Assembly: GCF_029846235.1 (NCBI RefSeq)
Contig: NZ_JARVWP010000008.1
Location: 310,001-374,000 of the forward strand
Source: Bradyrhizobium sp. CER78
Lineage (GTDB): Bacteria > Pseudomonadota > Alphaproteobacteria > Rhizobiales > Xanthobacteraceae
DNA length: 64,000 nt
Direction of reading: 5' to 3'
Of this stretch, positions 33,980-42,193 are shown piece by piece (positions within the stretch are counted from its first letter, which is position 1; each line of letters opens with the position of its first letter). The translations under genes and the position numbers were made by a program. Below the pieces are notes generated by a model that made no database searches, was not told the origin of the DNA, and was given only the letters and a program-made list of their open reading frames with translations.

Positions 33980-34006
33980 AAGCCGCAGCGGCGTCCGCTG
34001 CGGCTT
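33974..34006 (-). terminator. Intrinsic terminator of the histone-like gene
   Basis: On the minus strand: AAGCCGCAGCG, loop GACGC, CGCTGCGGCTT, TTTCCG. An 11-bp perfect stem starting 27 bp after the stop. Confidence 0.92.
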
Positions 34007-34033
34007 CGATCAGGTGAACCAATGCAGGTTCGG

Positions 34034-34405
34034 TTAGTGGTGCTCGCCGTCGGAGGTGCCCCAGCTCGGCTCTTGGCTCGGCGTGGCCCAACTCTGGGCC
34101 GGCTGCGGCGCAGGTTCGGGCGCCGGCGGTGCTGCGACCGGGGCAGCCGGCTTCGGCGCGGCGGCCTTCTTCGGAGCGCTCTTCTTGGCAGCTTTCTTCG
34201 CAGCCTTCTTGGGTGCGGCCTTCTTCGGAGCAGCCTTCTTCGCGGCTTTCTTCGCAGCCTTCTTGGCTGACTTCTTCGCCGATTTCTTTGCAGACTTCTT
34301 CGCGGCCTTCTTGGCCGACTTCTTCGCTGACTTCTTCTTAGCCGCTACCGCCTTCTTGGCCTTTTTGGCCTTCTTGCTTTTCTTCACCTTCTTCGACTTC
34401 GCCAT
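34034..34405 (-). CDS. Histone H1-like Lys/Ala-rich nucleoid protein
   Basis: 123 residues from the ATG at 34405 (MAKSKKVKKSKKAKK...). About residues 5-85 are repeats of KKAAK and KKSAK units with a few KKAAPKKAAPKK steps, a charge pattern like the C-terminal tail of histone H1 and of bacterial H1-like proteins. The end is Pro/Ala-rich then Trp-containing (QSWATPSQEPSWGTSDGEHH). It should bind DNA non-specifically and compact the nucleoid. AGGAGGACCAC before the ATG is a strong ribosome-binding site, so the upstream in-frame extension is rejected. Repeat number is likely to vary between strains. Confidence 0.88.
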   Translation of the reverse strand: MAKSKKVKKSKKAKKAKKAVAAKKKSAKKSAKKAAKKSAKKSAKKSAKKAAKKAAKKAAPKKAAPKKAAKKAAKKSAPKKAAAPKPAAPVAAPPAPEPAPQPAQSWATPSQEPSWGTSDGEHH

Positions 34406-34648
34406 CGTGGTCCTCCTGTTGCCGCTATGTGAGTCCGCCGGGCGTATTGAAGTGATCGCTTGCCGGACGTTGGCTGCACCTCGGGGAGAGGCACCCTCCA
34501 CTTCGCTTGTCGGGCATGATGGCCGCGCGATCGCTTCGCGTCTGTGGCTGAGGAAGCGCCGGTCCTTCACATTGCTCCAGACACATTGCGTCAGAGACGT
34601 TGCGTCGGGACAAGGCTGAGGTCCGGATCATGCTCGAGTGGCAGTCGA

Positions 34649-35965
34649 TCAATTCAATCCTGGCCGGGGACCTCCTGTCGCCCAATCGAGAAGCTCAATC
34701 GTGTGCACCACAGGAACTGACGTACCGCCGGCAATCTGAACCATGCACCCAATATTGCCCGCGGCGATCATGTCCGGTTTGACAAGCGCAATATTGGCGA
34801 CCTTGCGATCGCGCAATCTGCTCGCAATGTCGGGCTGGAGAATGTTGTAGGTCCCCGCCGAACCGCAACACAAATGGCTCTCGGGCACATCTTTCACCAC
34901 GAATCCATTCTTGGAAAGCAATTCTTTCGGAAGTTGAGTGATTTTCTGTCCATGCTGCAACGAACAAGCCGAGTGATAGGCGACGGTGACGTCGCCCTTC
35001 TGCGTTGAAGGCGCGAGCTCGAGAGTGCTGAGATACTCGGTGATATCCTTCGCCAGCGCCGAGATTCGCTGCGCCGGCTCGGCGAATGTTTTGTCCTCGC
35101 GCAGCAGGTAGCCGTAGTCTTTGACAACTGTCCCACAGCCCGAGGTCGTCACCAGAATGGCGTCGAGCCCGTTCTGGTCCGCTTCCCTTTGCCACACCGT
35201 GATGTTGGCCCGTGCGCGCGCCAGCGCATCGCCGTCCTGTCCCATGTGATGGGTCAACGCCCCGCAGCATTGCTCGTCCCTGACCAGCACCACTTCGACG
35301 CCGTGCCGGGTCAGCACGTTGATGGCGGCCTGATTGATCCGCGGCGCCAGCACCTGCTGGGCGCAGCCCTGCAGCAGCGCGACCCTGCCGCGCCGCCGGC
35401 CGGTCGCCGCAAACACGGTTCCCGCTGCCGGTCCCGGCTGCGGCAGGCCGCGCGGTGCCAGCGCCAGCATCGCCTTGATCCGCCGCAGCAGGCCGGGGCT
35501 CGACGCACCGACCGACGGCGTCGGCAGCAGCGCGGCGAACGGACGGGCGAGCCCGGCTAGGATCATGCTGATCCGGAACAGGCCCGGTCGCGGCAGCACC
35601 AGGGCGAGCACCGACCGCAGCATCCGCTCCGTCAGCGGCCGCTGATAATCCCGCTCGATCCTGACCCGGGCCTGGTCGACGAGGTGCATGTAATTCACGC
35701 CCGACGGACAGGTGGTCATGCAGGCGAGGCACGACAGGCAACGGTCGATATGCTTGACCACCTCCGCCGTCGGCGGCTTGTCCTTCTCCAGCATCTCCTT
35801 GATCAAATAGATGCGGCCGCGCGGGCTATCGAGCTCGTCGCCGAGCAGCACATAGGTCGGGCAGGTCGCGGTGCAGAAGCCGCAATGCACGCAGGCGCGC
35901 AGGATCTTGTCGGCTTCCTGGATGTCGGGATCGGCAAGTTGCGCCAGTGTAAACTCGGTCTTCAT
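34649..35965 (-). CDS. glcF: Glycolate oxidase iron-sulfur subunit GlcF
   Basis: 438 residues. Two ferredoxin-type clusters: Cys25, 28, 31, 35 (CVHCGFCTATCP) and Cys76, 79, 82, 86 (CLSCLACMTTCP), each a 4Fe-4S site. Two CCG domains follow: QGCAQQVL... DEQCCGALTHHMGQ (about 210-245) and ACSLQHGQK... ESHLCCGSAGTYNI (about 345-385). GlcF carries electrons from the GlcD/GlcE flavoproteins to the quinone pool. Its start overlaps the glcE stop by 4 bp. GlcD is encoded 4 kb away, at 39997. Length is slightly over the usual 410. Confidence 0.94.
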   Translation of the reverse strand: MKTEFTLAQLADPDIQEADKILRACVHCGFCTATCPTYVLLGDELDSPRGRIYLIKEMLEKDKPPTAEVVKHIDRCLSCLACMTTCPSGVNYMHLVDQARVRIERDYQRPLTERMLRSVLALVLPRPGLFRISMILAGLARPFAALLPTPSVGASSPGLLRRIKAMLALAPRGLPQPGPAAGTVFAATGRRRGRVALLQGCAQQVLAPRINQAAINVLTRHGVEVVLVRDEQCCGALTHHMGQDGDALARARANITVWQREADQNGLDAILVTTSGCGTVVKDYGYLLREDKTFAEPAQRISALAKDITEYLSTLELAPSTQKGDVTVAYHSACSLQHGQKITQLPKELLSKNGFVVKDVPESHLCCGSAGTYNILQPDIASRLRDRKVANIALVKPDMIAAGNIGCMVQIAGGTSVPVVHTIELLDWATGGPRPGLN

Positions 35966-37200
35966 GCAGCCCCGCTTCGATTCATCCGGCCGCGGTTGAG
36001 CACCGACCGTGGATCAAAGCTCGCCCGCACTCGTTCGCCGAGCGCGGCAAGCCCGGCCGGTTGCGGCTGGAACACATCGACCGCACGGCGCACGTCCTCG
36101 GTTGCACGGAGCAGGGTGGCGTGTCCGCCGATCGCCTCGACCTGGCCGCGGACCAGGGTGGCCTGCGCATCGGCACTCGGCGGCACCGCGGCCCAGATCA
36201 GCCCGCCGCCCCAGTCATAGATCACGTCGCCGCCGGTCGAGCGCGCCAGCGCCTGGCCCAGCGCGCCGCCCGAGGCCGGCGGGCAAACGATGCGCCACAC
36301 CGGCCAGGCCCCAAGCGTACCGTTTGCCGCGAACGGCGCCACGTCGCGCAGCGCGCTCCAGATCGCAACCGAGGCATCGTCAGCAAGGCTGTCGACCGTT
36401 CCATAGGATGACAGTGTCTGGCTCAGCGAGGCGGCCCGATGTGCCGCCGAGGCCGAGATGCCCTCGAGCCGCACCAGCGTGACCGGCTGGCCGGAGGCCG
36501 CGAGGCCGGCGAGCGCCCCGGTCCCGGACCGCAGCACTGAGCCGGGCAGGTGCGCCGCGCCCGAGACGTCGAAGGGCGACCCCAGTGCGGCCGTCATCGC
36601 CTTGTTGGCCGTGACGTCGTCGAGACCGCGCAGCACCAGCGTGCGTTCGGCTTCCGGCTTCGGCATGACCTTCAGCGTCACCTCGGTCATGACCGCGAGC
36701 GTGCCCCAGGACCCGGTGAGCAGCTTGCAGAGGTCGTAGCCGGTGACGTTCTTCACCACCCGTCCACCGGTCTTGAAACCGTCGCCGAACCCGGACACCG
36801 CATGCGCCCCGAGCAGATGATCCCTGATGCCGCCGGCCTTGATGCGACGCGGACCGGCAAGGCCGGCACCGATCATGCCGCCGATCGTGCCTGCGCCCGC
36901 GGCGCCGAGCAGCACGGACGTGTCCATCGGCTCAAAGGCGAATTGCTGGTTCTTGGCATCGATCAGGGATTGTACGTCGGCGAGCGGCGCGCCGGCCTCG
37001 ACGGTGATGATCAGCTCGTTCGGCTCATAGGCGCTGACCGCGTTCAGCACCGAGACGTCGAGCACCGCGTTGGTCGGCATCGGATAGCCGATGGCGCGCT
37101 TCGATCCATGACCGATGACCTCGAGCGGCTGCTCGCTGGCAACAGCCGCGCGCACCACCTCTTCGACATCCTTGATGTCTCTGACTTTGAGCGTTTCCAC
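35962..37200 (-). CDS. glcE: Glycolate oxidase FAD-binding subunit GlcE
   Basis: 412 residues with a PCMH-type FAD domain: VIGHGSKRAIGYP, ELIITVEAGAPLADVQ, LGAAGAGTIGGMIGAGLAGPRRIKAGGIRDHLLGAHAVSGFGDGFKTGGRVVKNVTGYDLCKLLTGSWGTLAVMTEVTLKV in order. It ends SFDPRSVLNRGRMNRSGAA, the usual FAD-oxidase close. Start is GTG at 37200. The stop overlaps glcF by 4 bp, so E and F are coupled; normally D precedes them. The ArsR-type regulator starting at 37922 ends 32 bp upstream on the same strand and may be co-transcribed. Confidence 0.92.
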   Translation of the reverse strand: METLKVRDIKDVEEVVRAAVASEQPLEVIGHGSKRAIGYPMPTNAVLDVSVLNAVSAYEPNELIITVEAGAPLADVQSLIDAKNQQFAFEPMDTSVLLGAAGAGTIGGMIGAGLAGPRRIKAGGIRDHLLGAHAVSGFGDGFKTGGRVVKNVTGYDLCKLLTGSWGTLAVMTEVTLKVMPKPEAERTLVLRGLDDVTANKAMTAALGSPFDVSGAAHLPGSVLRSGTGALAGLAASGQPVTLVRLEGISASAAHRAASLSQTLSSYGTVDSLADDASVAIWSALRDVAPFAANGTLGAWPVWRIVCPPASGGALGQALARSTGGDVIYDWGGGLIWAAVPPSADAQATLVRGQVEAIGGHATLLRATEDVRRAVDVFQPQPAGLAALGERVRASFDPRSVLNRGRMNRSGAA

Positions 37201-37232
37201 CCGCTAGGCGGTATCGAAATTCGGCTCCGAAA

Positions 37233-37922
37233 TCAAATGCGCGCGCCGAACAGGTCCCTGAATGCGACGAGCCCGGCCTCGGTGATCTCGACGGAACGGC
37301 CCTGCGGCCGGCGCCGTATCCAGTCGCGCTGCATCGCGAGGTCGGCAACCGCAGCCCCTGCCCGCCCGGCCAGATGCGGACGCCGCTCGCTCCAATCGAG
37401 ACAGGGCCGGCACAACTGCCGCCGGCTTCGTGTCGGCGATCGCAGGTCGATGCCGAGATCACGGAGAAATGCGCGGCCCGACGTGGTCAGCTCGCCGGCT
37501 TCCTGGTCGAGGCGGAGGTGGCCGTGTTCCCGCATCGCGTCGGTGACCGCGACGCCGAGCTCGCCGGCAAGGTGGTCGTAGCAGGTCCGGGCGCGGCGCA
37601 TCTCCGCATCGATCCACGGCGGCGGCCGGGACGGATGCGGATCAATCGCCGCGACCGTCATCATCCCCTCGAGCATCTGCGCAATCAGCGGGGTGGCCAG
37701 CCGGTAGAGGCGGCACGGACCGCGCCGCTCGACCTTGAGCAGCGCACGCTCGACCAGCCGCGCCAGATGCCAGCTCGCGGTCTGCGGCGTGACGCCTGCG
37801 ACCCGCGCCAGCTCGCTCGCAGTCTGCGCGCGTCCGTCCATCAGGCGCGACAGGATGCCGGCGCGGCCGGGATCGGCGATCAGGGCGGCGAGTTCCGCAA
37901 GCTCGGGTGCGATGGTCTGCAT
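37233..37922 (-). CDS. ArsR-type winged-helix transcriptional regulator
   Basis: 229 residues. The N-terminal HTH is clear: IADPGRAGILSRLMDGRAQTASELARVAGVTPQTASWHLARLVERALLKVERRGPCRLYRLAT (about 15-77). The C-terminal half (about 95-229) is unusual for plain ArsR proteins and has RRQLCRPCLDWSERRPHLAGRAG, where CRPCLDW could bind metal or sense redox, and ends RSVEITEAGLVAFRDLFG. Divergent from the Tat-type monooxygenase gene, 186 bp away, which is its likely target. It is 32 bp upstream of glcE on the same strand, so it may also influence glcEF. Confidence 0.88.
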   Translation of the reverse strand: MQTIAPELAELAALIADPGRAGILSRLMDGRAQTASELARVAGVTPQTASWHLARLVERALLKVERRGPCRLYRLATPLIAQMLEGMMTVAAIDPHPSRPPPWIDAEMRRARTCYDHLAGELGVAVTDAMREHGHLRLDQEAGELTTSGRAFLRDLGIDLRSPTRSRRQLCRPCLDWSERRPHLAGRAGAAVADLAMQRDWIRRRPQGRSVEITEAGLVAFRDLFGARI

Positions 37923-38108
37923 GGCCAGCTCCTGTCCAAGTCATCCATTTGTCGCACGCCGCACCTCCACAACGCTTCGATCATGATCGAAATGTTCACG
38001 ACATCGACACTTCGATCGCCACCTAACCGAGTTCAACGAGCGATCCACTATCTCTCGCCTTGCGGTTCGGCCGGCACGACGGTTGGCGCAAATCATCTGG
38101 AGGCGATC

Positions 38109-38594
38109 ATGAAGCGTTCGGAACTTCCCACCACGACGATGATGCTCACCCGACGATCGGCCATCGGCTCGTTCGCAGCGATCATGACGATCGCCGGCGT
38201 CTCGCCCTGGGCCGGATCGCAGGCTCGATCGGAGCAGAACAACGGAGGACTACCAATGAAGCACTATGCGATGAGCACGAGAACCATCAGCGATGCGATC
38301 AACACATCAGGCCTTCTGGTCGTCGCGCAGTGGGAAGCCAGGGAAGGCCAGGCCGACAAGGTCGCGGCAATCCTCGACAGCTTCCTGCCCGAGGCGCAGA
38401 AGGACCCCGGCACCAAGCTGTTCCTGATCGGCCGCGGCAAGGACAATCCGGCGCAGTTCCTGTTCTACGAATTGTTCCAGGACGAGGCGGCGTTCAAGGC
38501 GCATGCGGAGAGCGCCTACTTCAAGACCTACATCGCGGAGCAGGCGCTGCCGCTGCTGGCCAAGCGCGAGCGGACGCAATACGCGCTGCTGTGA
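38109..38594 (+). CDS. Tat-exported ABM family (quinol monooxygenase-like) protein
   Basis: 161 residues from the ATG at 38109 (TGGAGGCGATC ribosome-binding site just before). The N-terminus has LTRRSAIGSFAAIMTIAGV, a twin-arginine signal, then a linker and the ABM domain LLVVAQWEAREGQADKVAAILDSFLPEAQKDPGTKLFLIGRGKDNPAQFLFYELFQDEAAFKAHAESAYF. ABM proteins oxidise quinol or aromatic substrates as dimers. Export by Tat would place it folded in the periplasm, which is rare for this group. An internal ATG (MKHYAMSTRT) would give a cytosolic form. Divergent from the ArsR-type gene. Confidence 0.82.
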   Translation: MKRSELPTTTMMLTRRSAIGSFAAIMTIAGVSPWAGSQARSEQNNGGLPMKHYAMSTRTISDAINTSGLLVVAQWEAREGQADKVAAILDSFLPEAQKDPGTKLFLIGRGKDNPAQFLFYELFQDEAAFKAHAESAYFKTYIAEQALPLLAKRERTQYALL

Positions 38595-38641
38595 GCAACT
38601 TCGCCGCGGGGGGATGCAAATCCTTCCCGCGGCGGCGCAGG

Positions 38642-39811
38642 TCAGATCGATGCGCTGCTGTTGCCAAGCCTTGCGTGCAGCTCGACCCGCTCGGGCGGCT
38701 TGCGCCAAAAGCCGACGATCGCAATCCGCGACAGCACCGCGGCCTCGAACGTCTCGACCTGGCCGCGGAGCCGCAGCGCCTGTTTCTCGACGAGATGCCA
38801 GGACGCGACGGCGACGCCGAAGGCGAGCGGCAGGCTGATCAGGATGTTCAGATACCAGTGCTGGACCGGCGGGCCGAACGAGGCAACGCATTGCTGGATC
38901 ACGAAGCCATAGAGGTAGAGCCCGTAGGAGTAATCGCCTGACGATACGATCCAGCTCCGCCGCGGATTCATCAGGCCGAGATAGCATGCGACGTAGGCGG
39001 CCGGCACCGGCGCCAGCGCGTCGCCGCGTCCGGTCGCCATGCCGGCGGCGCAGGCCACCAGCGCCAGCAGGCAGACGGTACGGTTGAACGGCACCTTGTC
39101 GCGCCAGAGGTAGAAGCCGACGCCGGCAAGGAAGCAGAACACCAGAAGATGCGGGCGCAGCTGGATCGGCACCTCGTCCCAGCGGTAGATGTCGTAGCTC
39201 ACCAGCGCGACCTGAACGACCACCAGGAACACAAGGTAGGCCACCCTGTTGAAGCAGATCGTGGTCACCGCGAGCAGCGCCAGGACGACGTAGCACCACA
39301 ATTCGTACGGCACCGTCCAGAGCTGGGCATTCACCACGTCCGGCAGCGGATTGTGCAGGAAGACGCCCGGCAGCTCGTAATGGATGTCGCCGACGATGTT
39401 GAGAAAATAGGCGTGGAATTTCGGGTCGGCGACATACTGCGCCAACGGCAGTTCGGTGAAGACCGAACCGATGATGATGGCCGACAGCGTCGTCTCGACC
39501 GCGAGCGCGGGCCCGATCCGAAGCACGCGCAGGCCGAGGAAGGAAATCAGGCTCTTGCAGCGCTGCAGGCTCGCCGTCACCAGAAAGCCGCTCAGGGAGA
39601 AGAACAGCGCCAGGATCATCGCGATGCCGATGCGAAGCGTGCTCTGGATCTCCAGCGCCCGGCCGAGCCCGAGCGTCACGTTCGCGCCGTGCAGGCAGAT
39701 GATCGTCGATGCCAGCGCGATCCGCATGTAGTCGAAACCTGCGGGCCGATTGCGCGAAAGCGCCAGCTGATCGGCAAGGCTCGGCATCGATGTGTTGGCG
39801 AAGACATGCAT
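38642..39811 (-). CDS. Acyltransferase 3 family membrane protein (OafA-like)
   Basis: 389 residues with about ten hydrophobic helices. The family opens with the substrate-proximal FDYMRIALASTIICLHGANV (usual pattern R-x10-H, here Arg30 and His40), then FFSLSGFLVTASL, RVLRIGPALAVE, QLWTVPYELWCYVVL and SYGLYLYGFVIQQ. These proteins transfer acyl groups, usually acetyl, to polysaccharides, lipopolysaccharide or Nod-type sugars at the inner membrane. It lies in the block that separates glcD from glcEF. A second start, MPSLADQ at 39787, is possible. Confidence 0.88.
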   Translation of the reverse strand: MHVFANTSMPSLADQLALSRNRPAGFDYMRIALASTIICLHGANVTLGLGRALEIQSTLRIGIAMILALFFSLSGFLVTASLQRCKSLISFLGLRVLRIGPALAVETTLSAIIIGSVFTELPLAQYVADPKFHAYFLNIVGDIHYELPGVFLHNPLPDVVNAQLWTVPYELWCYVVLALLAVTTICFNRVAYLVFLVVVQVALVSYDIYRWDEVPIQLRPHLLVFCFLAGVGFYLWRDKVPFNRTVCLLALVACAAGMATGRGDALAPVPAAYVACYLGLMNPRRSWIVSSGDYSYGLYLYGFVIQQCVASFGPPVQHWYLNILISLPLAFGVAVASWHLVEKQALRLRGQVETFEAAVLSRIAIVGFWRKPPERVELHARLGNSSASI

Positions 39812-39996
39812 CTCGGGAAATTACCCGGGAACAGCTGAAGGCCGTGTAAATGGTGCCGTCTGCAATTGCGGCGACGCGCGACGGCAGCCTGACCGCCGGC
39901 CACGGCGATCGCGGCAAGCAGCGGTTAAGGTTATCGGAGGGCTAAGACAACCCGAAGAATTGTATCGATCGACGACCGTTGCCGGGCGACGAGGCC

Positions 39997-41490
39997 CTAG
40001 AATCGCGGGATATCCGGAAAGGCCAGCTTGCCGGCGTGGACATGGACGCGGCCGAGCTCGGCGCAACGATGCAGCGTCGGAAACACCTTGCCGGGGTTGA
40101 GCAGCCCCTCGGCATCGAAGGCGCATTTGAGCCGCTGCTGCTGGTTGAGGTCGATCTCGGTGAACATCTCCGGCATCAGGTCGCGCTTCTCGATGCCGAC
40201 GCCATGCTCGCCGGTGAGCACGCCGCCGAGCTCGACGCAGCAGCGCAGGATGTCGGCGCCGAACGCCTCGGCTTTCTCGATCTCGCCCGGCTTGTTGGCA
40301 TCGTAGAGGATCAAGGGATGCAGATTGCCGTCGCCGGCGTGGAACACATTGGCGACGCCGAGGCCGTATTTCTCCGAGAGTTCGCGGATCCGTGCCAGCG
40401 CCTTCGGCAGCGCGCCGCGCGGGATGGTGCCGTCCATGCAGAGATAGTCGGGCGAGATGCGCCCGACCGCGGGGAATGCGGCCTTGCGGCCGGCCCAGAA
40501 CAAATTGCGCTCGGCCTCCGAATTGGAGATCTGCAGCGTCACCGAGCCGCAGCCCTTGGCGATGCTCTCGACCCGCGCGATCAGCTCATCGACCTCGATC
40601 TGGGGACCATCGAGCTCGATGATCAAAAGCGCCTCGACATCGAGCGGGTAGCCGGCATGAACGAAGGCCTCCGCAGCGTGGATCGCGGGCTTGTCCATCA
40701 TCTCCATGCCGCCCGGGATGATGCCGGCGCCGATGATCCGCGCCACGCATTCGCCGGCCGCCTCGACTTCGGCGAAGCCGACCATCAGCGCGCGCGCCGT
40801 CTCCGGCTTCTGCAGGATGCGCACCGTGATCTCGGTGATGACGCCGAGCAGGCCCTCCGAGCCGGTGATGATGCCCATCAGATCGTAGCCGGCATTCTCG
40901 GCCGACTTGCCGCCAATGCGCAGGATCTCGCCCGACATCAGCACGATCTCGCAGCCCAGCACGTTGTTGGTGGTCATGCCGTATTTCAGGCAATGCACGC
41001 CGCCGGAATTCTCCGCGACATTGCCGCCGATCGAGCAGGCGATCTGCGACGACGGATCGGGCGCATAGTAGAAGCCGGCATGGGCGACCGCCTGGCTGAT
41101 CGCAAGGTTGGTGACGCCGGGCTCGGTGACGACGACGCGGTTGTCGAAGTCAATCTCGCGAATCCGCTTGAACTTGCCGAGGCCCAGCAGCACGCCGTCG
41201 GCGAGCGGCAACGCGCCGCCGGACAGCGAGGTGCCGGAGCCGCGCGGCACCACCTTGATGCCCTGGCCCTGGCAATATTTGAGGACCTTTGCGACCTGCT
41301 CGGTGGTATCGGGCAGCACCACGACCATCGGCGGCTGCCGATAGGCGGTCAGGCCGTCGGATTCATAGGCCAGCATCTCGGCGGCGCTGTCGATCACGCC
41401 CTCGCCCGGGACGATGGCGCGCAAGGCGGCCACGATTTCGGCGCGGCGAGCAAGCACGGCCTGGTCGGCCGCCGGCATCATGATGGACAT
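39997..41490 (-). CDS. glcD: Glycolate oxidase FAD-linked subunit GlcD
   Basis: 497-residue flavoprotein that oxidises glycolate (or D-lactate) to glyoxylate together with GlcE and GlcF. PCMH FAD-binding features: VVLPDTTEQVAKVLKYCQGQGIKVVPRGSGTSLSGGALPLADGVLLGLGKFKRIREID, VEPGVTNLAISQ-type segment, and CSIGGNVAENSGGVHCLKYGMTTNNVLG. The C-terminal cap includes GDGNLHPLILYD and GVLTGEHGVGIEKRDLM. Sequence and length are fully normal. Encoded on the same strand as glcEF but 2.8 kb upstream of glcE, with the acyltransferase, monooxygenase and regulator genes between. Confidence 0.94.
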   Translation of the reverse strand: MSIMMPAADQAVLARRAEIVAALRAIVPGEGVIDSAAEMLAYESDGLTAYRQPPMVVVLPDTTEQVAKVLKYCQGQGIKVVPRGSGTSLSGGALPLADGVLLGLGKFKRIREIDFDNRVVVTEPGVTNLAISQAVAHAGFYYAPDPSSQIACSIGGNVAENSGGVHCLKYGMTTNNVLGCEIVLMSGEILRIGGKSAENAGYDLMGIITGSEGLLGVITEITVRILQKPETARALMVGFAEVEAAGECVARIIGAGIIPGGMEMMDKPAIHAAEAFVHAGYPLDVEALLIIELDGPQIEVDELIARVESIAKGCGSVTLQISNSEAERNLFWAGRKAAFPAVGRISPDYLCMDGTIPRGALPKALARIRELSEKYGLGVANVFHAGDGNLHPLILYDANKPGEIEKAEAFGADILRCCVELGGVLTGEHGVGIEKRDLMPEMFTEIDLNQQQRLKCAFDAEGLLNPGKVFPTLHRCAELGRVHVHAGKLAFPDIPRF

Positions 41491-41737
41491 TGCTGTTCCC
41501 TCGGCGGGCGTTTGCCCTTTGCCGATTTGTTACGACAAATCAATCAGGTCTGCACCTGTTTCAGTCGCCTTGTTCCAGTCACCGGCCGAAGGTCGGATTG
41601 CCCTGCCCCGCAATGACGAGTTCTCTCTCGGACAAGCGGGCGGTCATGAAACCTGTCAAAGTTTCGTGGCTTGTCCTGTCCAAGCCGGACATGCCACAAA
41701 CGATCACTACCCACCGGGACGAAACGAAGAGAACCCC

Positions 41738-42133
41738 ATGAACCTAAAGACCTTGAGCGCGCTGGCGGTCGTCACATCGCTGGCCACAGCGTCCTCCGCG
41801 CTGGCGCAGGATGCCGCCGCCGGCAAGACCTCGTTCAACAAATGCCTCGCCTGCCACGCGATCGGCGAAGGCGCCAAGAACAAGGTCGGCCCCGAGCTCA
41901 ACGGCCTCGACGGCCGCCGCTCCGGCACCGCGCCGGACTACAACTATTCCGATGCCAACAAGAATTCCGGCATCACCTGGAACAAGGAGCAGTTCCTCGA
42001 ATACATCAAGGATCCGAAGGCCAAGATCCCCGGCACCAAGATGGCGTTCGCCGGCATCAAGAACGAGACCGAAGCCCAGAACGTTTGGGCCTACATCTCG
42101 TCCTTCGACAAGGACGGCAAGCAGAAGCAGTAA
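41738..42133 (+). CDS. Periplasmic class I cytochrome c
   Basis: 131 residues, signal peptide MNLKTLSALAVVTSLATASSALAQ. Haem motif CLACH (about 36-40) and the axial Met in GTKMAF (about 100-105), with GPELNGLDGRRSGTAPDYNYSDANKNSG in the middle: a small soluble c2/c550-type cytochrome that shuttles electrons in the periplasm. Start at 41738; longer upstream frames lie in the divergent spacer from glcD. A strong terminator follows. The partner reductase or oxidase is not in this window. Confidence 0.93.
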   Translation: MNLKTLSALAVVTSLATASSALAQDAAAGKTSFNKCLACHAIGEGAKNKVGPELNGLDGRRSGTAPDYNYSDANKNSGITWNKEQFLEYIKDPKAKIPGTKMAFAGIKNETEAQNVWAYISSFDKDGKQKQ

Positions 42134-42150
42134 TCGGCGGTATCGGACGG

Positions 42151-42187
42151 CGTCCGCCCTGTGCACCAGCCAGGGCGGACGTTTTTG
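42151..42187 (+). terminator. Intrinsic terminator of the cytochrome c gene
   Basis: CGTCCGCCCT, loop of 11 nt, AGGGCGGACG, then TTTTTG. A 10-bp perfect stem 17 bp after the stop codon. Confidence 0.93.
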
Positions 42188-42193
42188 TTGCGT

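Noticed and set aside
34056..34619. Plus-strand ORF rich in Phe and Ala (FFAAFLGAAFF)
   Set aside because: It is the antisense reading of the Lys/Ala-repeat H1-like gene, whose minus-strand start has an excellent AGGAGG site and a normal terminator.
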